The translations under genes were made by a program, and so were the position numbers. A stretch of DNA of 64,000 nucleotides from Actinernus sp. WN-2022 (lineage: Eukaryota; Cnidaria; Anthozoa; Actiniaria; Actinernidae), in NCBI GenBank assembly GCA_030867875.1, contig JAOWCC010000237.1, positions 8,687,811-8,751,810 on the forward strand. Direction: 5' to 3'. Position 1 is the first letter of the stretch, and each line of letters opens with the position of its first letter. The notes beneath the pieces were generated by a model, which ran no database searches, had not been told where the DNA came from, and was given only the letters and a program-made list of their open reading frames with translations. Of the stretch, positions 44,085 to 55,590 are shown piece after piece.

Positions 44085-44835
44085 GCGACTTGTAACTATA
44101 GTAATTTTCGACAACTGTATGAACTTTGAATCTCAAGTAACTGCTATATGCAAGTCTTCTTTTTTTCGTAATATATCTCGCATTCGTAAATACCTATCTG
44201 TTGACAGTTACAAGACTTTAGTTCATGCTTTTATAACTTGTAAACTTGATAATTGTAACTCATTACTTTATGGTCTTCCTCAATGTCTTACTCATAGACT
44301 TCAACTTATACATAACTAGGCTGCCCGACTTATATTTTGCAAAAGGAAATATGACCATGTAACTCTGTTACTGATAGAACTTCACTGGCTACCTGTTACT
44401 CAACGTATTGTTTTTTAAGATTTTGTTACTGTCGTTCAAAGCACTCAATGGGCTTGCGCCTAAGTATATTACTGACTTACTCGCGAGATATATTCCTGCA
44501 CGATCATTAAGATCGTCCTCTCAAAAACTTATTGGTGACAGAGCTTTCTCTGTTTGCGCTCCAAAACTATGGAATGGATTACCTGGACACTTGTGACCGA
44601 TCTAATATAATTTAAAAGTAATCTTAAGACGTATCTATTCCGTCAGACCTATCCCATTTAGTCCAGCTATTTCTATTTTTAATATATATTCTTAATGTAT
44701 ATTTTTAATGTATATCTTAATATCGTAATTATAGTTTAGATTTATTATTGTTATATACATATATATTCCTGTAAAGCGCCTTAGAACTTTCGGATCATGT
44801 GCGCTATATAAATTATATTATTATTATTATTACAA
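44085..44835 (+). pseudogene. L2-type LINE 3' end
   Basis: Starts with the thumb region (IFDNCMNFESQVTAICKSSFFRNISRIRKYL, then VHAFITCKLDNCNSLLYGLP). After a TAG near 44317 and shifts it continues with FKALNGLAPKYITDLL and FSVCAPKLWNGLP. The 3' UTR reads TGTAAAGCGCCTTAGAAC..TGTGCGCTATATAAAT, then (TTA)n, characteristic of L2 elements in animals. 5'-truncated and dead. Confidence 0.85.
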
Positions 44836-44859
44836 GGAGAACAATGTGTATATGTAAAG

Positions 44860-45175
44860 AGTAGCGTTATATTTCATCGCGTCTTTTCATTCCGTGAGGC
44901 CGTTCTAAAGTGTTAGCCTTAGAGATAATGTGTTCCCTAGCTTTATGGACACTGTCTCTGCTGTTGTGAATAGTTTCTAACGGTATGATTTGTAAGTCAT
45001 CAAGTGAGTGTTTGGTTTTTGTTTGGTGAGATTCCTTCCATTAGTAGAGTGTTCAACTGATCTGCGATGTTCTCCAAATCTGTCACTAAGATTGCGTTTA
45101 GTTTCTCCTATATATTGGCAAGGTTTGTTTGCACTCGATCATGTAGATAATATATTTGAAGCAACTTATACGAGG
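44860..45175 (-). pseudogene. GIY-YIG endonuclease fragment (Penelope-like)
   Basis: On the minus strand, YMIECKQ is followed, after a frame slip, by IGETKRNLSDRFGEHRRSVEH and then a helical tail with HNSRDSVHKAREHIISKA. This matches the GIY-YIG nuclease fold (YI..IGETKR.L..R..EH) found at the C terminus of Penelope-like retroelements and in related stand-alone cnidarian genes. The catalytic Arg and following His are visible; the GIY part is degraded. Fragment only. Confidence 0.6.
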
Positions 45176-45179
45176 AGAC

Positions 45180-46370
45180 TTCACCCGAAAGGGTACCTTT
45201 TCAGGCAGGAGGTATATGAAAGGGTAGGGATTTCACGAGATGAAGTATAGAAAAGGGTAGGGAAAACTGTCATTTATGTATTTAAAAGGGCCTTTAAAAA
45301 TATCTCGAACAAACTCACCTAACGGCTAATTAATCCAAGTATTTTAAGAGGTTACTCAAGTGAAAAGGTATGTGTATGGGGTACCATTATTTTATGGAAG
45401 GTATATGAAAGGGTTAAACATAACCAGACTTCGAGCGAAAAACATGAAAAAGTAAGTAAAAACTTATATTAGCATACTTAACTTTAACTCCATTGTCAAC
45501 CTAATCTCCTTTGTCCACTTAATATAACCAAGCTCAATAATCCTACCAGTTCATTCAATAAAATTCGGCGACCTAACATTTTATAAACAAAATGGCTGAC
45601 GCATAGAATTAGCCGTGTGTATTTGCGTGTTGGGTTAGGCCTGGGCCCGAGGCAGAAACACGCGACCGTCTCAGAGCACCTCTGCGATTTAGGTCCTAAC
45701 AGACTTCCTAACTCCTGAAGAAGGAGTCTGTTAATCAGAAATACACGCTTGGCAATTAATTCTAATGCAGCCTTAATGTAAAAGTATTTTTCACATATTT
45801 TTACTCTAAATTATTTTACTCTAAATATTTTAGATAAATAAAATAAAATGCATAGGGGGGGGGGGGGGGTAGAATGAACATCATTTAACCAATAATGATT
45901 ACAGTTATATACTAGCTTAAGACATATTTTAATACTCAATATTCAAAGAAAATATTTATTTCCATAATATATTTTTCCCCTACATATCATATTTTATCAA
46001 ATCATATCCATGGCATAATCACGTTAATAAATTTTCATACCACTATTTATATATTTCATAATAACCCACTCTTCAAATTATCACTCAACATTTTTAGAAT
46101 AAGTATGAATTGGTGGTGCTTGCTTACACAAGCACACTAACACAAGCACACTAACACTGCTTGCTTGCACAAATACATTAACACCACATACATGTATAAT
46201 ACCTTCACCCATATAATATAAACTTAGACTTAGTTAACACCTTCACTCATAATAGTCCTTCTATTATTCATAATAAAAAAACTATACTTTTTAACAATTT
46301 CACTGATACTAAATAAGTTAGAAAATAAGTAAGAATTTGGTGGTGCTTGCTTGTACAAGTACATTAACAC
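45180..46370. other. No gene; A/G-rich repeats and G-run
   Basis: Contains scattered GGTATATGAAAGGGTA-like pieces (45210-45420) related to the inverted-repeat end at 46378, a G17 tract at about 45856-45872, and AT-rich sequence. No supportable gene. Confidence 0.5.
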
Positions 46371-46375
46371 TCAAA

Positions 46376-46990
46376 AATGGTATATAAAAGGGTAAGGGTT
46401 TGGACCTCGGGGCGGAGCCTCCCCGTCTAAAACTTCGTTGAGTACCCCCCACCCCTCCCCCCTTCGCCAGTAGAAGAAAAAGAATCGGAAGTGCGGGTAT
46501 GTTTTACATTTTGTGGGTTCGGACCGGAATTTTCCTGGTACTTGTGTCGTTTTTGAAAGATTGGCTTTTACTAGAAGGTCACGGAGGTTATTCGTTCTAC
46601 GATATAACATAATTTGTTTTTAATTCTAAATGTTGGTTAATTAAATGATGAAGCGCTAGCTGGTGTGCTCGTGTTCACTTGTGTGGAGTTCTAGATCAGA
46701 TCCTCATAGAATTTTGATGCAATTTGTTTTGGGCTGGGTACCGCGCTGATAACACAGGTAACCCGAAACAACTAAGACGATAAAACAATTATTATAATTG
46801 TTCATTATAATATTCATTGGTTAATTAAATTATGAATCGCTGTGCACTCGTGTTCATACGTGTCCTGACTCATGTGGAGTTTTAGATCAGAACGTTTTAG
46901 ATCAGAACGTCTAAATAGGTTTGTTCCGGTGTCATGCGTTTTAGACGGGGAGGCTCCGCCCCGAGGTCCAAACCCTTACTCTTTTATATA
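46376..46990. repeat. Inverted repeat pair, ~55 bp
   Basis: TATATAAAAGGGTAAGGG..GGACCTCGGGGCGGAGCC at 46380-46436 is mirrored at 46938-46990. The unit may be a small foldback transposon of about 615 bp. Confidence 0.7.
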
Positions 46991-47069
46991 CGTTCTGATC
47001 TAAAACTCCACATGAGTCAGGACACGTATGAACACGAGTGCACAGCGATTCATAATTTAATTAACCATT
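46819..47069. repeat. Long near-perfect hairpin at the LINE 5' end
   Basis: Arms of about 78 bases begin GGTTAATTAAATTATGAATC and run to TTTTAGATCAGAACG. The mirrored arm is 46990-47069. The loop contains a second copy of TTTGTTCCGGTGTCATGCG, which is also the first LINE sequence at 47095. Thus the host flank and the first bases of the LINE were duplicated in inverted order. Confidence 0.8.
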
Positions 47070-47091
47070 AACAGAAAGTGGTTAACAGAAA

Positions 47092-49350
47092 GTGGTTTGT
47101 TCCGGTGTCATGCGTCTTGGCATAAGCGACCATGACTTAGTTTATGCTTACCGCAAAATCTCAATTCCTTCAAAAGTCGGTCACAGGTTCATTAGCTATC
47201 GGCAAATGAAAAACTTTGACCCCGACAAGTTTAAAGCAGACCTAGGAAATGTCCCATGGTTTCTATTGCAAAACTATGAAAATGACGTTGAATCCATGTG
47301 GTCACAATGGAAACATGATTTTCTAAAAATAGTAGACAAACAAGCACCGATGCGTACTAGACGAGCACGTCAAAAGAAATCCCCATGGGTCAATCAAAGT
47401 TTGTTAACGAAAATGCGACAACGGGACCATCAAAAGAAAGTTGCTGTTAGAACTAATGATCCTAACGACTGGTCGCAATACAAAAAGTTAAGAAACGAAG
47501 TAAATAATTTAGCACGTCAAACAAAGGCAGACTATTATAAGAGCAAACTTAATGATAGCAACACGACATCAAAAGAAACGTGGAGAATTATTAATGAGGT
47601 CACTGGACGGAATTCCAAAAAAGGTGAAGGAGTCATGAAAATTGATTTTGATAATAAGGAAATTACAAAACCAGCTGAAATGGCCAATGCGTTCAACAAA
47701 CACTTTGTAAACATTGGCCCCAGTCTAGCTGAGGTAAATTTCGGCAACAGAGTTTCTGATGATTTTATTCAATATTTGCCCCAGTGCAAAACCTCATTTT
47801 CTCTCCGGCACACAACCAGAAATGTTGTTCTGAAACATTTAAAAAAGCTATCTGCCTCAAAGGCAACCGGACTAGATAATATACCGTGTAAAATTTTGAA
47901 AATAGGCGCCGATACTGTTTGCGAGTCACTTACATGGCTGTTCAATACGTCAATTTCACAGGGGATCTTCCCCTGTGAATGGAAACATGCAAAAGTAAGC
48001 CCCGTATATAAAAGTGGGACGCGGTCTGATACAAACAATTATCGGCCAATATCCGTAATTTCAGCTATAGCTAAGGTATTTGAGAGGATCATCTATGACC
48101 AACTATATACCTATTTGCAAAATAACGGTCTATTAACTAATTGTCAATCTGGTTTCCGAAAGTTACACTCAACAGTGACCGCTTTGCTCCATGCAACGGA
48201 CAAATGGTCGTTAAATATTGACAAAGGTCTGATTAATGCAACTGTTTTTGTAGACCTGAAAAAAGCTTTTGACACCGTTGACCACAATGTTTTGCTTCAA
48301 AAGCTAGAAAGTTACGGCTTGACTTCTCCAAGTATTGCGTGGTTTAGATCGTATCTCAACGAACGAAAGCAAAGGTGTGTGGTCAACAGTGAAATGTCAG
48401 ACTTTGGGGTACTCTCCTGTGGCGTCTCTCAAGGAACAATTTTGGGACCCTTGTTGTTCCTAATATATATAAATGACCTTCCTGATTGCTTAAAATTCTC
48501 AGACACTCAAATGTACGCAGATGACACTTGTCTTACAATGGCAAGTTCATCATGTGATGACATTGAATCTAAATTGAATACAGACTTACAACATATTTAT
48601 GAGTGGCTGAAAGCAAACAAGTTGAGTCTGAATGCTACAAAAACAGAGTTTTTATTAGTAGGCTCTCGCCAGAGATTATCTCATGTGGCATGTCCAAATC
48701 TGGTAATTGGAGGCGAAAGCATCCCTAAAATAGCGTTCGTTAAGTACTTAGGGGTGCACATAGATGAAACATTGACATGGTCAAAACACATTGAGAAGAT
48801 CTCTAAGCAATTATCATCTTCTATTGGAGCTCTCAAGCGCGTACGGCCCTACGTGCCCATGTCCTCCCTCAAGACTATGTACCACTCATTTATTCAACCT
48901 AAATTTGATTATTGCAGCATAGTTTGGGAGAGCCTGGGTACTGAACTCGCAAATAAACTCCAAAAACTCCAAAATAGGGCTGCTAGAATAATAACACAGT
49001 CTAGTGTCGATTCTAGCTCTGGCCCAATACTTCACGAACTGGGTTGGGACAGATTAATAATACGCAGGCGCAAACTTTTACCAATAGAAATGTTTAAGAT
49101 CTATAATAACCAAGCGCCTGGGTATTTAATACACAAATTTAATAGGGTTCATACACCATATAACACAAGAGGTTCATCATCAAAATTACAACTGTCCCTC
49201 CCCAAAACAAATTATGGTAAAAAGCGATTCGGCTACAGAGGAGCACATATTTGGAATAATTTAACAGAAGACCTGAGGACTAGCAAATCGTTAAATACAT
49301 TTAAAACTAAGCTAAATGGTCTACCTCCCTGCTTCTTTGACGCCTTATAA
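47092..49350 (+). CDS. LINE endonuclease tail and reverse transcriptase, 752 codons open
   Basis: Largest frame of the window. It begins with the last part of an AP-endonuclease domain (LGISDHDLVYAYRK, residues 9-22, the SDH catalytic His), then a basic linker (RARQKKSPWVNQSLL). The reverse transcriptase follows: NYRPISVISAIAKVFERIIY about 316, FRKLHSTVTALLHATDKW about 355, palm Asp in FVDLKKAFDTVDHNVLL at 386-402, GVSQGTILGPLLF at 444-456 and YADD at 475-478. The thumb (YLGVHIDETLTWSKHI), a C-terminal YNTRG segment and the final IWNNL signature follow. All polymerase residues are intact, but the endonuclease is truncated, so this copy could make only a partial protein. Confidence 0.92.
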   Translation: MVCSGVMRLGISDHDLVYAYRKISIPSKVGHRFISYRQMKNFDPDKFKADLGNVPWFLLQNYENDVESMWSQWKHDFLKIVDKQAPMRTRRARQKKSPWVNQSLLTKMRQRDHQKKVAVRTNDPNDWSQYKKLRNEVNNLARQTKADYYKSKLNDSNTTSKETWRIINEVTGRNSKKGEGVMKIDFDNKEITKPAEMANAFNKHFVNIGPSLAEVNFGNRVSDDFIQYLPQCKTSFSLRHTTRNVVLKHLKKLSASKATGLDNIPCKILKIGADTVCESLTWLFNTSISQGIFPCEWKHAKVSPVYKSGTRSDTNNYRPISVISAIAKVFERIIYDQLYTYLQNNGLLTNCQSGFRKLHSTVTALLHATDKWSLNIDKGLINATVFVDLKKAFDTVDHNVLLQKLESYGLTSPSIAWFRSYLNERKQRCVVNSEMSDFGVLSCGVSQGTILGPLLFLIYINDLPDCLKFSDTQMYADDTCLTMASSSCDDIESKLNTDLQHIYEWLKANKLSLNATKTEFLLVGSRQRLSHVACPNLVIGGESIPKIAFVKYLGVHIDETLTWSKHIEKISKQLSSSIGALKRVRPYVPMSSLKTMYHSFIQPKFDYCSIVWESLGTELANKLQKLQNRAARIITQSSVDSSSGPILHELGWDRLIIRRRKLLPIEMFKIYNNQAPGYLIHKFNRVHTPYNTRGSSSKLQLSLPKTNYGKKRFGYRGAHIWNNLTEDLRTSKSLNTFKTKLNGLPPCFFDAL

Positions 49351-49555
49351 TTTACTCTCTTTCAATTACAATTACTATAGTATAATATATCGTAAACGAA
49401 CGCTAAAAGAACTGACTCTGGCGTTTTTAGCAGATTTTAATGAAATGTAATATCATTTAATGTTGATGTACAGATTTTTACACACGGCTTTTATGTAAAC
49501 CAGTCTTAGTTACTGTTAAAACTACCGTGTCTAAATAAAGTTTCTATACTATTTG
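47093..49555 (+). mobile_element. Young 5'-truncated CR1/L2-type LINE
   Basis: Non-LTR retrotransposon with an open polymerase frame (47092-49350), a 200-base 3' UTR and AATAAA just before the end at about 49555. The 5' end is cut within the endonuclease domain. Flanks on both sides belong to the R1-like repeat family (CTACCTGTGTTATCC at 49577). Confidence 0.8.
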
Positions 49556-49559
49556 GATC

Positions 49560-49960
49560 CCAGTTATATTTGGGCTACCTGTGTTATCCTAGGGTACCCT
49601 GGCTTACTTGAAGTCGCTTGTGTTCTACTTGTGTTCACTCGTATTCTGACTCGTGTGTAGTTTTATATTAGAACGACTGTGTGTGCGTACTTTCGCATCT
49701 GGTTGTGCGTTGTAATGTGCCAAACACGCAGGTATATGAGATCATCCGCGTTGCAAAAGAAACGCCGGAGTTCAAGCTGCGTGAAGCTTCTTGTTTCTTT
49801 AGAAAGAACTCGCAAACAGTGTATATTCGATCTCTATAAATCGATGTTGTTGTGAAGAAAGACGCCATGGAGAATAATGCGTTAATGAGATGACATCGAC
49901 CCAGGCTTTTGTTTACGCGGTCATAGGTCAGGAAAGGTCACATTTTCACGATTTCAAACA
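49560..49960. other. R1-related repeat flank
   Basis: Sequence like 43190-43310 (CTGACTCGTG, CCTGGCTTAC) at 49560-49680. Beyond that, nothing recognisable to 49960. Confidence 0.5.
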
Positions 49961-49969
49961 CACGTAGAA

Positions 49970-50488
49970 CATGAGTATTCTCTGTAAACCAAAACGTTCT
50001 TCACAGAAGTACTCAAAACTTGATATTTATGATAACAAAATAAACGTAAGGTGCACTTTAAATGTACATGTCTTAATAACCTATCTGACTGCAGCCTTGC
50101 GTTAAAAATGCCCTCTTGGCTGTGTTCAAATTGTTTAAAATGTTCTTTTCCTTTCAACCATCTTGACGATGCTTATTTCGACTACTGTATTTATGAGCTA
50201 GCCAATGGTCCTCTAAATTATGATTACGACAGGTTAGCAACTTTAAACTTTAAGCCTTTATTTAATAATCCTGATGTTAATTTAACTTTATTCCAGGACC
50301 TAGATCCTGATTTGAACTTCAATTGCCCTAAAACCTGCGATTACTTACTCGTTGACCAGTTCAACAACTTGTTCAATACCTCAGCTCCATACCCAGAGTC
50401 ATCTTCACTTTCATTTATGCACTTAAATATTCGGAGTTTGTCGCGCAATTATGATAAATTGACTTGGGCGTTTTGGGCGATTATTCTT
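49970..50488 (+). pseudogene. LINE N-terminal fragment, cut by Ngaro-like element
   Basis: Cys/His-rich start (LCKPKRSS.., frameshift, HFKCTCLNNL, LCSNCLKCSFPFN) resembling the PHD-like finger that opens many CR1/L2-type proteins. An acidic linker and the first endonuclease strand FMHLNIRSLSRNYDKLT follow. It ends abruptly at 50490, where repeat A of the second Ngaro-like element starts. The remainder of this LINE is not seen beyond 55.8 kb. Confidence 0.65.
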
Positions 50489-51104
50489 GGGCCCCTGTTA
50501 AGCTTATAGGGTGCCCACACAGTTAAGGGTGAAACCGCTGACCAGCAATGCCTCAATTTTAACTTTGCCTAAATTGCATTTATCCACATTTAAACTCATC
50601 GACATAAGATGAGGTTGGGATTAGGTGACTAGAGATAGTCATACTGGATGCGCATGTCCACACACGACAATGAGGTAACCATGGTAACCCCTACCACGGT
50701 CCACCACCAAACCACTACCGGTGCTTGAAAACCGGAGGGACAGTGGAATGGTGCACCAATGGACCTCCGACTCCAAACAATCCCAAGCACCGGCCCAACC
50801 ACAGCAGAAGTGCTCTTCTTGTAACTGTTAGATCCGCAACGAGCTGCTCCATGAATGCTAGTTGATCCGCAACGATCAACTCAACAAGCGCAAGCACTAG
50901 CCCAACCACAGTAGAAGTGCTCTTCCTGTAACTTTAGATCCGCAACGATCCGCAACGATCAACTCGGCAAGCGTGGGCTGCTGGTATGAGAGCCACCGAC
51001 AATCATTGACGCAAGCCTACATGTAACTTATATAATATAGCCAACATAAGAAATTACACATACCTGATACAGTCAAACCAAGTGACGGGAAAGGCTAGCC
51101 AATA

Positions 51105-52525
51105 CCTCAGACGGAGTTCGAATATAGAGCTGGAAAGCACTGCTGGCCCATCGCCCTTGTGTCTGAATCAGATGATCTGGAACACCGTTCCTTGCAGCTA
51201 CTGTAGCAGCGCCTATGCGGAAGCTGCTTCTGATCTACTGAAGAGTTGCGCGAAACGTCCCAGACGTGTCTGTAAATCCAGCGCGACATGCAACGGCTTA
51301 GCTGATAACAATCGATCCCATATGTGGTATTCCCGAAGATTTCCACCTCTATTCGGTAGCCATCGGTTATTCTCTCCGCTTTGGCTGCGATAACAGAGGT
51401 TTGAAGTCTAGCCATCATAGCCATCAGATCTACACTGGTTATCAAATCCGCTTCTGTCGAAATCCCGCTCTTGAACACATCTGTAACGATAAAATAAATA
51501 CGGATTAGAAAATTACATGGTATCTGGCCCACCTGTGGTACGGCCGACGGGGCCTTCCACGCGGGGGCCTTCCACGCGGGGCCCTTCCACGCGGGGCCCT
51601 TCCACGCGGGGCCCTTCCACGCGGGGCCCTTCCACGCGGGGCCCTTCCACGCGGGGCCCTTCCACGCGGGGCCCTTCCACGGGGGCCCTTTGTACACATT
51701 CGGCAACAGGGCCTTTTGTCTGACTCGTGGCGGCCGACAGGGCCCCACTACTGAGTCTTCACACTGACTCGTGGCGGCCGACAGGGCCCCGAATAGTTAC
51801 CAGGAACACCAGTTCCCTCCAAGATGCGTCTCAGCCAGCTAGTTAGAAGGGAGCTAGCTAATGGCTGACCAGATTGCAGTAAGAATAAAGGACCTGAAGT
51901 ATTGCCTCTCAAAGCCAAATAAGCTAGCACTGCCTGTACTGCACACAAAGGTGGACTAGCTCGACCAATATGGACAAAACAGCCTTTGCGAAATGGATCC
52001 ATCTTGGAGGCCTTGATCCGAACACTTAAACAAGAAGGATTCAACACTGAGTCCACTGCAATGTCACCCACCACCAGAACCGTGAATTCTGCCGCTCTCA
52101 AAAACCCAAAGTACCCAAGTGTACATGCTGCCCAAAGCATGCAATGGTCATAACAGCTCAAATCCAATGACTTGATAATAATAGACATGATGTGATCAGT
52201 GACAGTAAGGCGTTGAGCTCTGGAGGAACCCTGAACAAGCTTGATCCCCCTTTGTAGCCTAGGACAATCTGCTAGCGGATCTGAAAAGCCTAGTTCGATG
52301 TGAAGAGCTCTGACCGCAGAAATATAAACCTTGATTGAAGTATGTTGGATAGAGCCCGCCAAGAACGTTGCAAAAAGACACAGGGTCCATTCGTCTACAG
52401 GGCAAGGCGAACCGGATGCATGTAGCTTGCCAAGTTGCTGACAGAAGTTGACGAATTTCCGCTGACCAGATGCATATGATCGTCACGTAGAAGCAGCTAA
52501 ACCATGAGTGTGAGAACCCCTGCAC
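51105..52525 (-). pseudogene. Tyrosine recombinase of the second element, interrupted
   Basis: Frames 52525-52259 and 52362-51748 give the N-terminal part and most of the catalytic domain (YFGFLRAAEFTV with the first Arg; VLAYLALRGNTSGPLFLLQSG). The frame is then broken by about 530 bases of foreign sequence (51245-51790). It resumes at 51240-51105 with SSFRIGAATVAARNGVPDHL (the His of HxxR replaced by Ser), GRWASSAFQLYIRTPSE and the Tyr. Insertion, frameshifts and the substituted His make it inactive. Confidence 0.75.
51245..51790. repeat. GC-rich insertion with a 15-bp minisatellite
   Basis: 51549-51690 is about nine tandem copies of TTCCACGCGGGGCCC. At the right side a 44-bp unit with CTGACTCGTGGCGGCCGACA is duplicated (51720 and 51764), ending at the recombinase break. 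GC content far exceeds its surroundings. All six frames of a 15-bp repeat stay open, so the frames here (WKGPA or RGRAP repeats) are artefacts of periodicity. Confidence 0.85.
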
Positions 52526-52532
52526 TGGTGCT

Positions 52533-54010
52533 CTAGAGAGGAGAGCTCAAGTCGTTGAGGAGCCATTGAGGGATTGCAACAGGAGATGAGTGTGCCCTGG
52601 GGGCCAAGCGCCTGAATTCCTGCCAATCGAAGCGAGAGATAGCATCAGCAACAGAATTGTTAACACCTGGAATATGTTGGGCGGCAAAGGTGAAGTTGGA
52701 TCGGGCTACTGACATAAGTAAATGCCGTACGAAATGCATAATGCTCGGAACCTTAGAAGTCCTGACGTTTTAAATGGCGACCACTGCCTCATTGTCCGAC
52801 CGGAACAAGACATGCTTCTTAGACCAGCCTGCCCCCCAAACTCGTGCAGCAATAACCACCGGGAATAGCTCCTTGTAAGCGATTGACAAGGGCTTTTGAC
52901 TATTTGACCAAGAACCATAGAACCATTGATCACCATAGAAGGCCCCAAACCCAATTGCCCCTACAGCATCTGACGTTACTTCCAAATCAGACTTGAGGAC
53001 CATTCCTGGAAACAACCAAAAGTTCACCCCGTGCCACTCAGATAAAAACTGGCGCCACCACTGAAGATCTAATTGGAACTCCTTATTCAGGCGAATGGGA
53101 TGATCTCTCCTGCGGAAGCACCTAAGAAGATCAATCATGCGTCTAATGAAGGTCCGACCAGGCCATACCACTTTTGCTGCATGATGAAGATGGCCAATCA
53201 AGGATTCCAACTGCTGCCTATTGCACCAGCGCCTCACAACCCATGACTCAATTAGTGCCCGCAGAGCAATTAATTTGTCAGACGGGAGGCAAGCTGTCTG
53301 ATTAACATAATCAAGTTGGATGCCAAGTACTACCAGAGATGTAGAGGGACCTTCACACTTTCTAGGGTGAAGAGGTAGGCCCAGCTGTTTACATACCTCT
53401 AAAGCAATGAAAAGGTTCTGGGCACAGACTGAAGAAACCCGGATGACCAGCCGAGATAAAATCATCAAGGTAATGAACTTAGTAAAAAATAAATGGGGCC
53501 GAGCGCAACCCGAAGGGGAGAGTTAAGTCAACGAAATCTAGAAGAAAACGATCTTCTGGGTGGGTTGGAATATTGCGATAGGCTGCCTCTACATCGAATT
53601 TTGCCATAAGAGCACCTTGACCATGTTTGGCTATCATGGGAATAATCTCGTCTATCCTAATGTATTGAAGTGTATATTGATTAGGATCAATCCCATCATT
53701 GTCGCTAAAGCCCCCCGGAGAAGACAAATCTACAATGAGGCTCCATTTCCTAGGCTGTGCCTTCTTGGGAATGACCCCAAAGCTGCCTATATGCAAGTTT
53801 GGTCAGGGCGGGGAAGAAAAGGGGCCTGCAACCCTCCCCAAAGAGACTTCATTAGCCAGATAGTCGTCAATTACTCTAGCACATTGGTAGGGCTGAGGGC
53901 TTGGCCGGTTTAAGTTTTGAATGATGATAAAAACCTAGCCTGAAGCCATTATGCAGCCCCTCTAGCACATAAGAAACACGGTCACGGTCTGGATGATTCC
54001 TAAGCTCCAT
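52533..54010 (-). pseudogene. Second element RT and RNase H, frameshifted
   Basis: 54010-53479 has the fingers (FGVIPKKAQPRKWSLIVDLS) and palm (LMAKFDVEAAYRNIPTHPEDR, LPFGLRSAPFIFY). The YLDD box is near 53470 in a shifted frame. 53468-52770 carries the connection and RNase H (EVTSDAVGAIGFGAFYG, AYKELFPVVIAARVW, RSDNEAVVAI), and 52739-52533 the last RNase H helix (PGVNNSVADAISRFDW). At least three frame breaks. Domain order equals that of the first Ngaro element. Confidence 0.85.
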
Positions 54011-54366
54011 AGCGAATTGCTCCACTAACAGGGGGCTGACCCTAGCTACTAGGGGAAGGCCGGCAGCTGCAGGAAAAGAGAAACCCCAATATAAATACTA
54101 ACTAAACCAAAGATAGGCTTTAATTCAGATAACCCTTAAGGTATACAAGTACTAAGGCCAATCATACCACTTGTCTGGGCATACATGTAGCCTCAAAATT
54201 AAACAGTATGGAAAACCTCTGTAGTACAAACTAACCAGACTTACAGGACATGAAGACAGTCAAATAATCCTAGCCAGGCATGCAACTTGGACAGAAAAAA
54301 AATAGGTTAAGCCTGCCACTATTGACTCTTAGTCTCGTATTTTCAGTTGATGACTGTCAAAGAAAC

Positions 54367-55590
54367 CTAGCTAAGCATGCGACTAACGTATGTTGGCCTT
54401 AGACCCATCCCGAGATGACACTGGAGAGCGAGATCTATATGCCTGTGCTCAGACTTAGATGAACCTGAGCAGACCTGTGCCCTATGAGCGCCTGCACATC
54501 CACTGCACTTATGCGCATACTTGCAAAACGCGTAAGTTGCAGAGCACCTCCCACGATTCCACGACCTACACACAATGTCGGAAGAAGTGGAACCAACGGC
54601 TCCAGAACACTCGGGAAACACTTTCCCAGGGAGCGAACGAGCTTGAAAGTTGTACAGCTGTACATTGATGGATGACCAGTCGGTAAGTTTGATTGCAGCC
54701 GCATGTTCGCGGAAAGCTTGATCATAAGAGAGCCACACGCGCCCACCGAACTGGCGATAAGTGCGCAAGATAAGTAGCTTGTAAGCTGTCAAATCACTCC
54801 AACGGTGAGGAAAATAGGAGGTCATAACCAGGGTAATCAGAGTGAAAGCCTCCACCCAATTTAAGATGTCCTCGATCCGGCGGCGTTGCTTTTTGGAGCC
54901 GGAGGTGAGCACTACGCGGCCATCGAAGAACAGCAATGCGGTTCAGCGTCAATCAGGACAAGATTGGCAGCCATTAAATCGATTAAATCGATGTACTTTC
55001 CGGCACTAATTTGGGCCACAAGCTTGGCCGGGATGGGGGAAAATCCAGGGCCCACCACGGAAGGCTGATCAAGAATGGGGGCAGGAAGGAATGCTTGGAA
55101 TGCTCGAACCAAATGTGAAACTCGTTTGAGGCAAAGTGCTACCCAACGATGGCACAGAGGAGGCTAGTGGCAACGAAAAAGTGTTCACAAAGGACGGCAC
55201 AACATTCGAAGACCTACCTAGCACACCAGGGGGCACTGTAGAATATTGAGGCGCCACAAACCCAGTCCCCGACAACAACAGATCTGTGGTTCTCGAGTTG
55301 AGGCCCGCCCCTTGCGAGACACACGTGGAAGGGGCGCTCGACGGGAAAGAGCTTGATGAAACCGACGAAATTGCCGTTAGAGCCGGATTTGAGGCTTGCA
55401 CTGCCGCCAACGCCGCTTGTGTAGCTGCAGCTTGAATCGCCGCCAAAACCTCCGGTGACAACTGCACACTCGGCGAAGACGTTGAAGGGAATACCGAGCT
55501 GGATGTTGTGATCCCAGCACTGGGGGATGCAGACGCACTGGCCACATCCGAAGTTGTCACGGACGCCACAGGAAAGAGCGAAGCATTCAA
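54367..55590 (-). pseudogene. Second element gag-like protein
   Basis: 55590-55069 is a Ser/Pro/Ala/Val-rich disordered segment (ASASASPSAGITTSSSVFPS). After a frame change, 55112-54912 and then 54936-54367 give the folded part (WVEAFTLITLVMTSYFPHRW, LILRTYRQFGGRVWLSYDQ), the same motifs as the first element. The zinc-motif tail CRSWNRGRCSATYAFCKYAHKC follows. Two frame breaks. Confidence 0.75.

Noticed and set aside
50051..50509. A complete 152-residue host zinc-finger protein
   Set aside because: The C-terminal part matches the start of a LINE endonuclease and the last residues come from the Ngaro-like repeat, so it is a truncated LINE fragment.
51505..51748. Open frames encoding WKGPA, RGRAP and TRGPS repeats on both strands
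   Set aside because: The DNA is a 15-bp tandem repeat, so every frame is open by periodicity. No start context or homology supports a protein.
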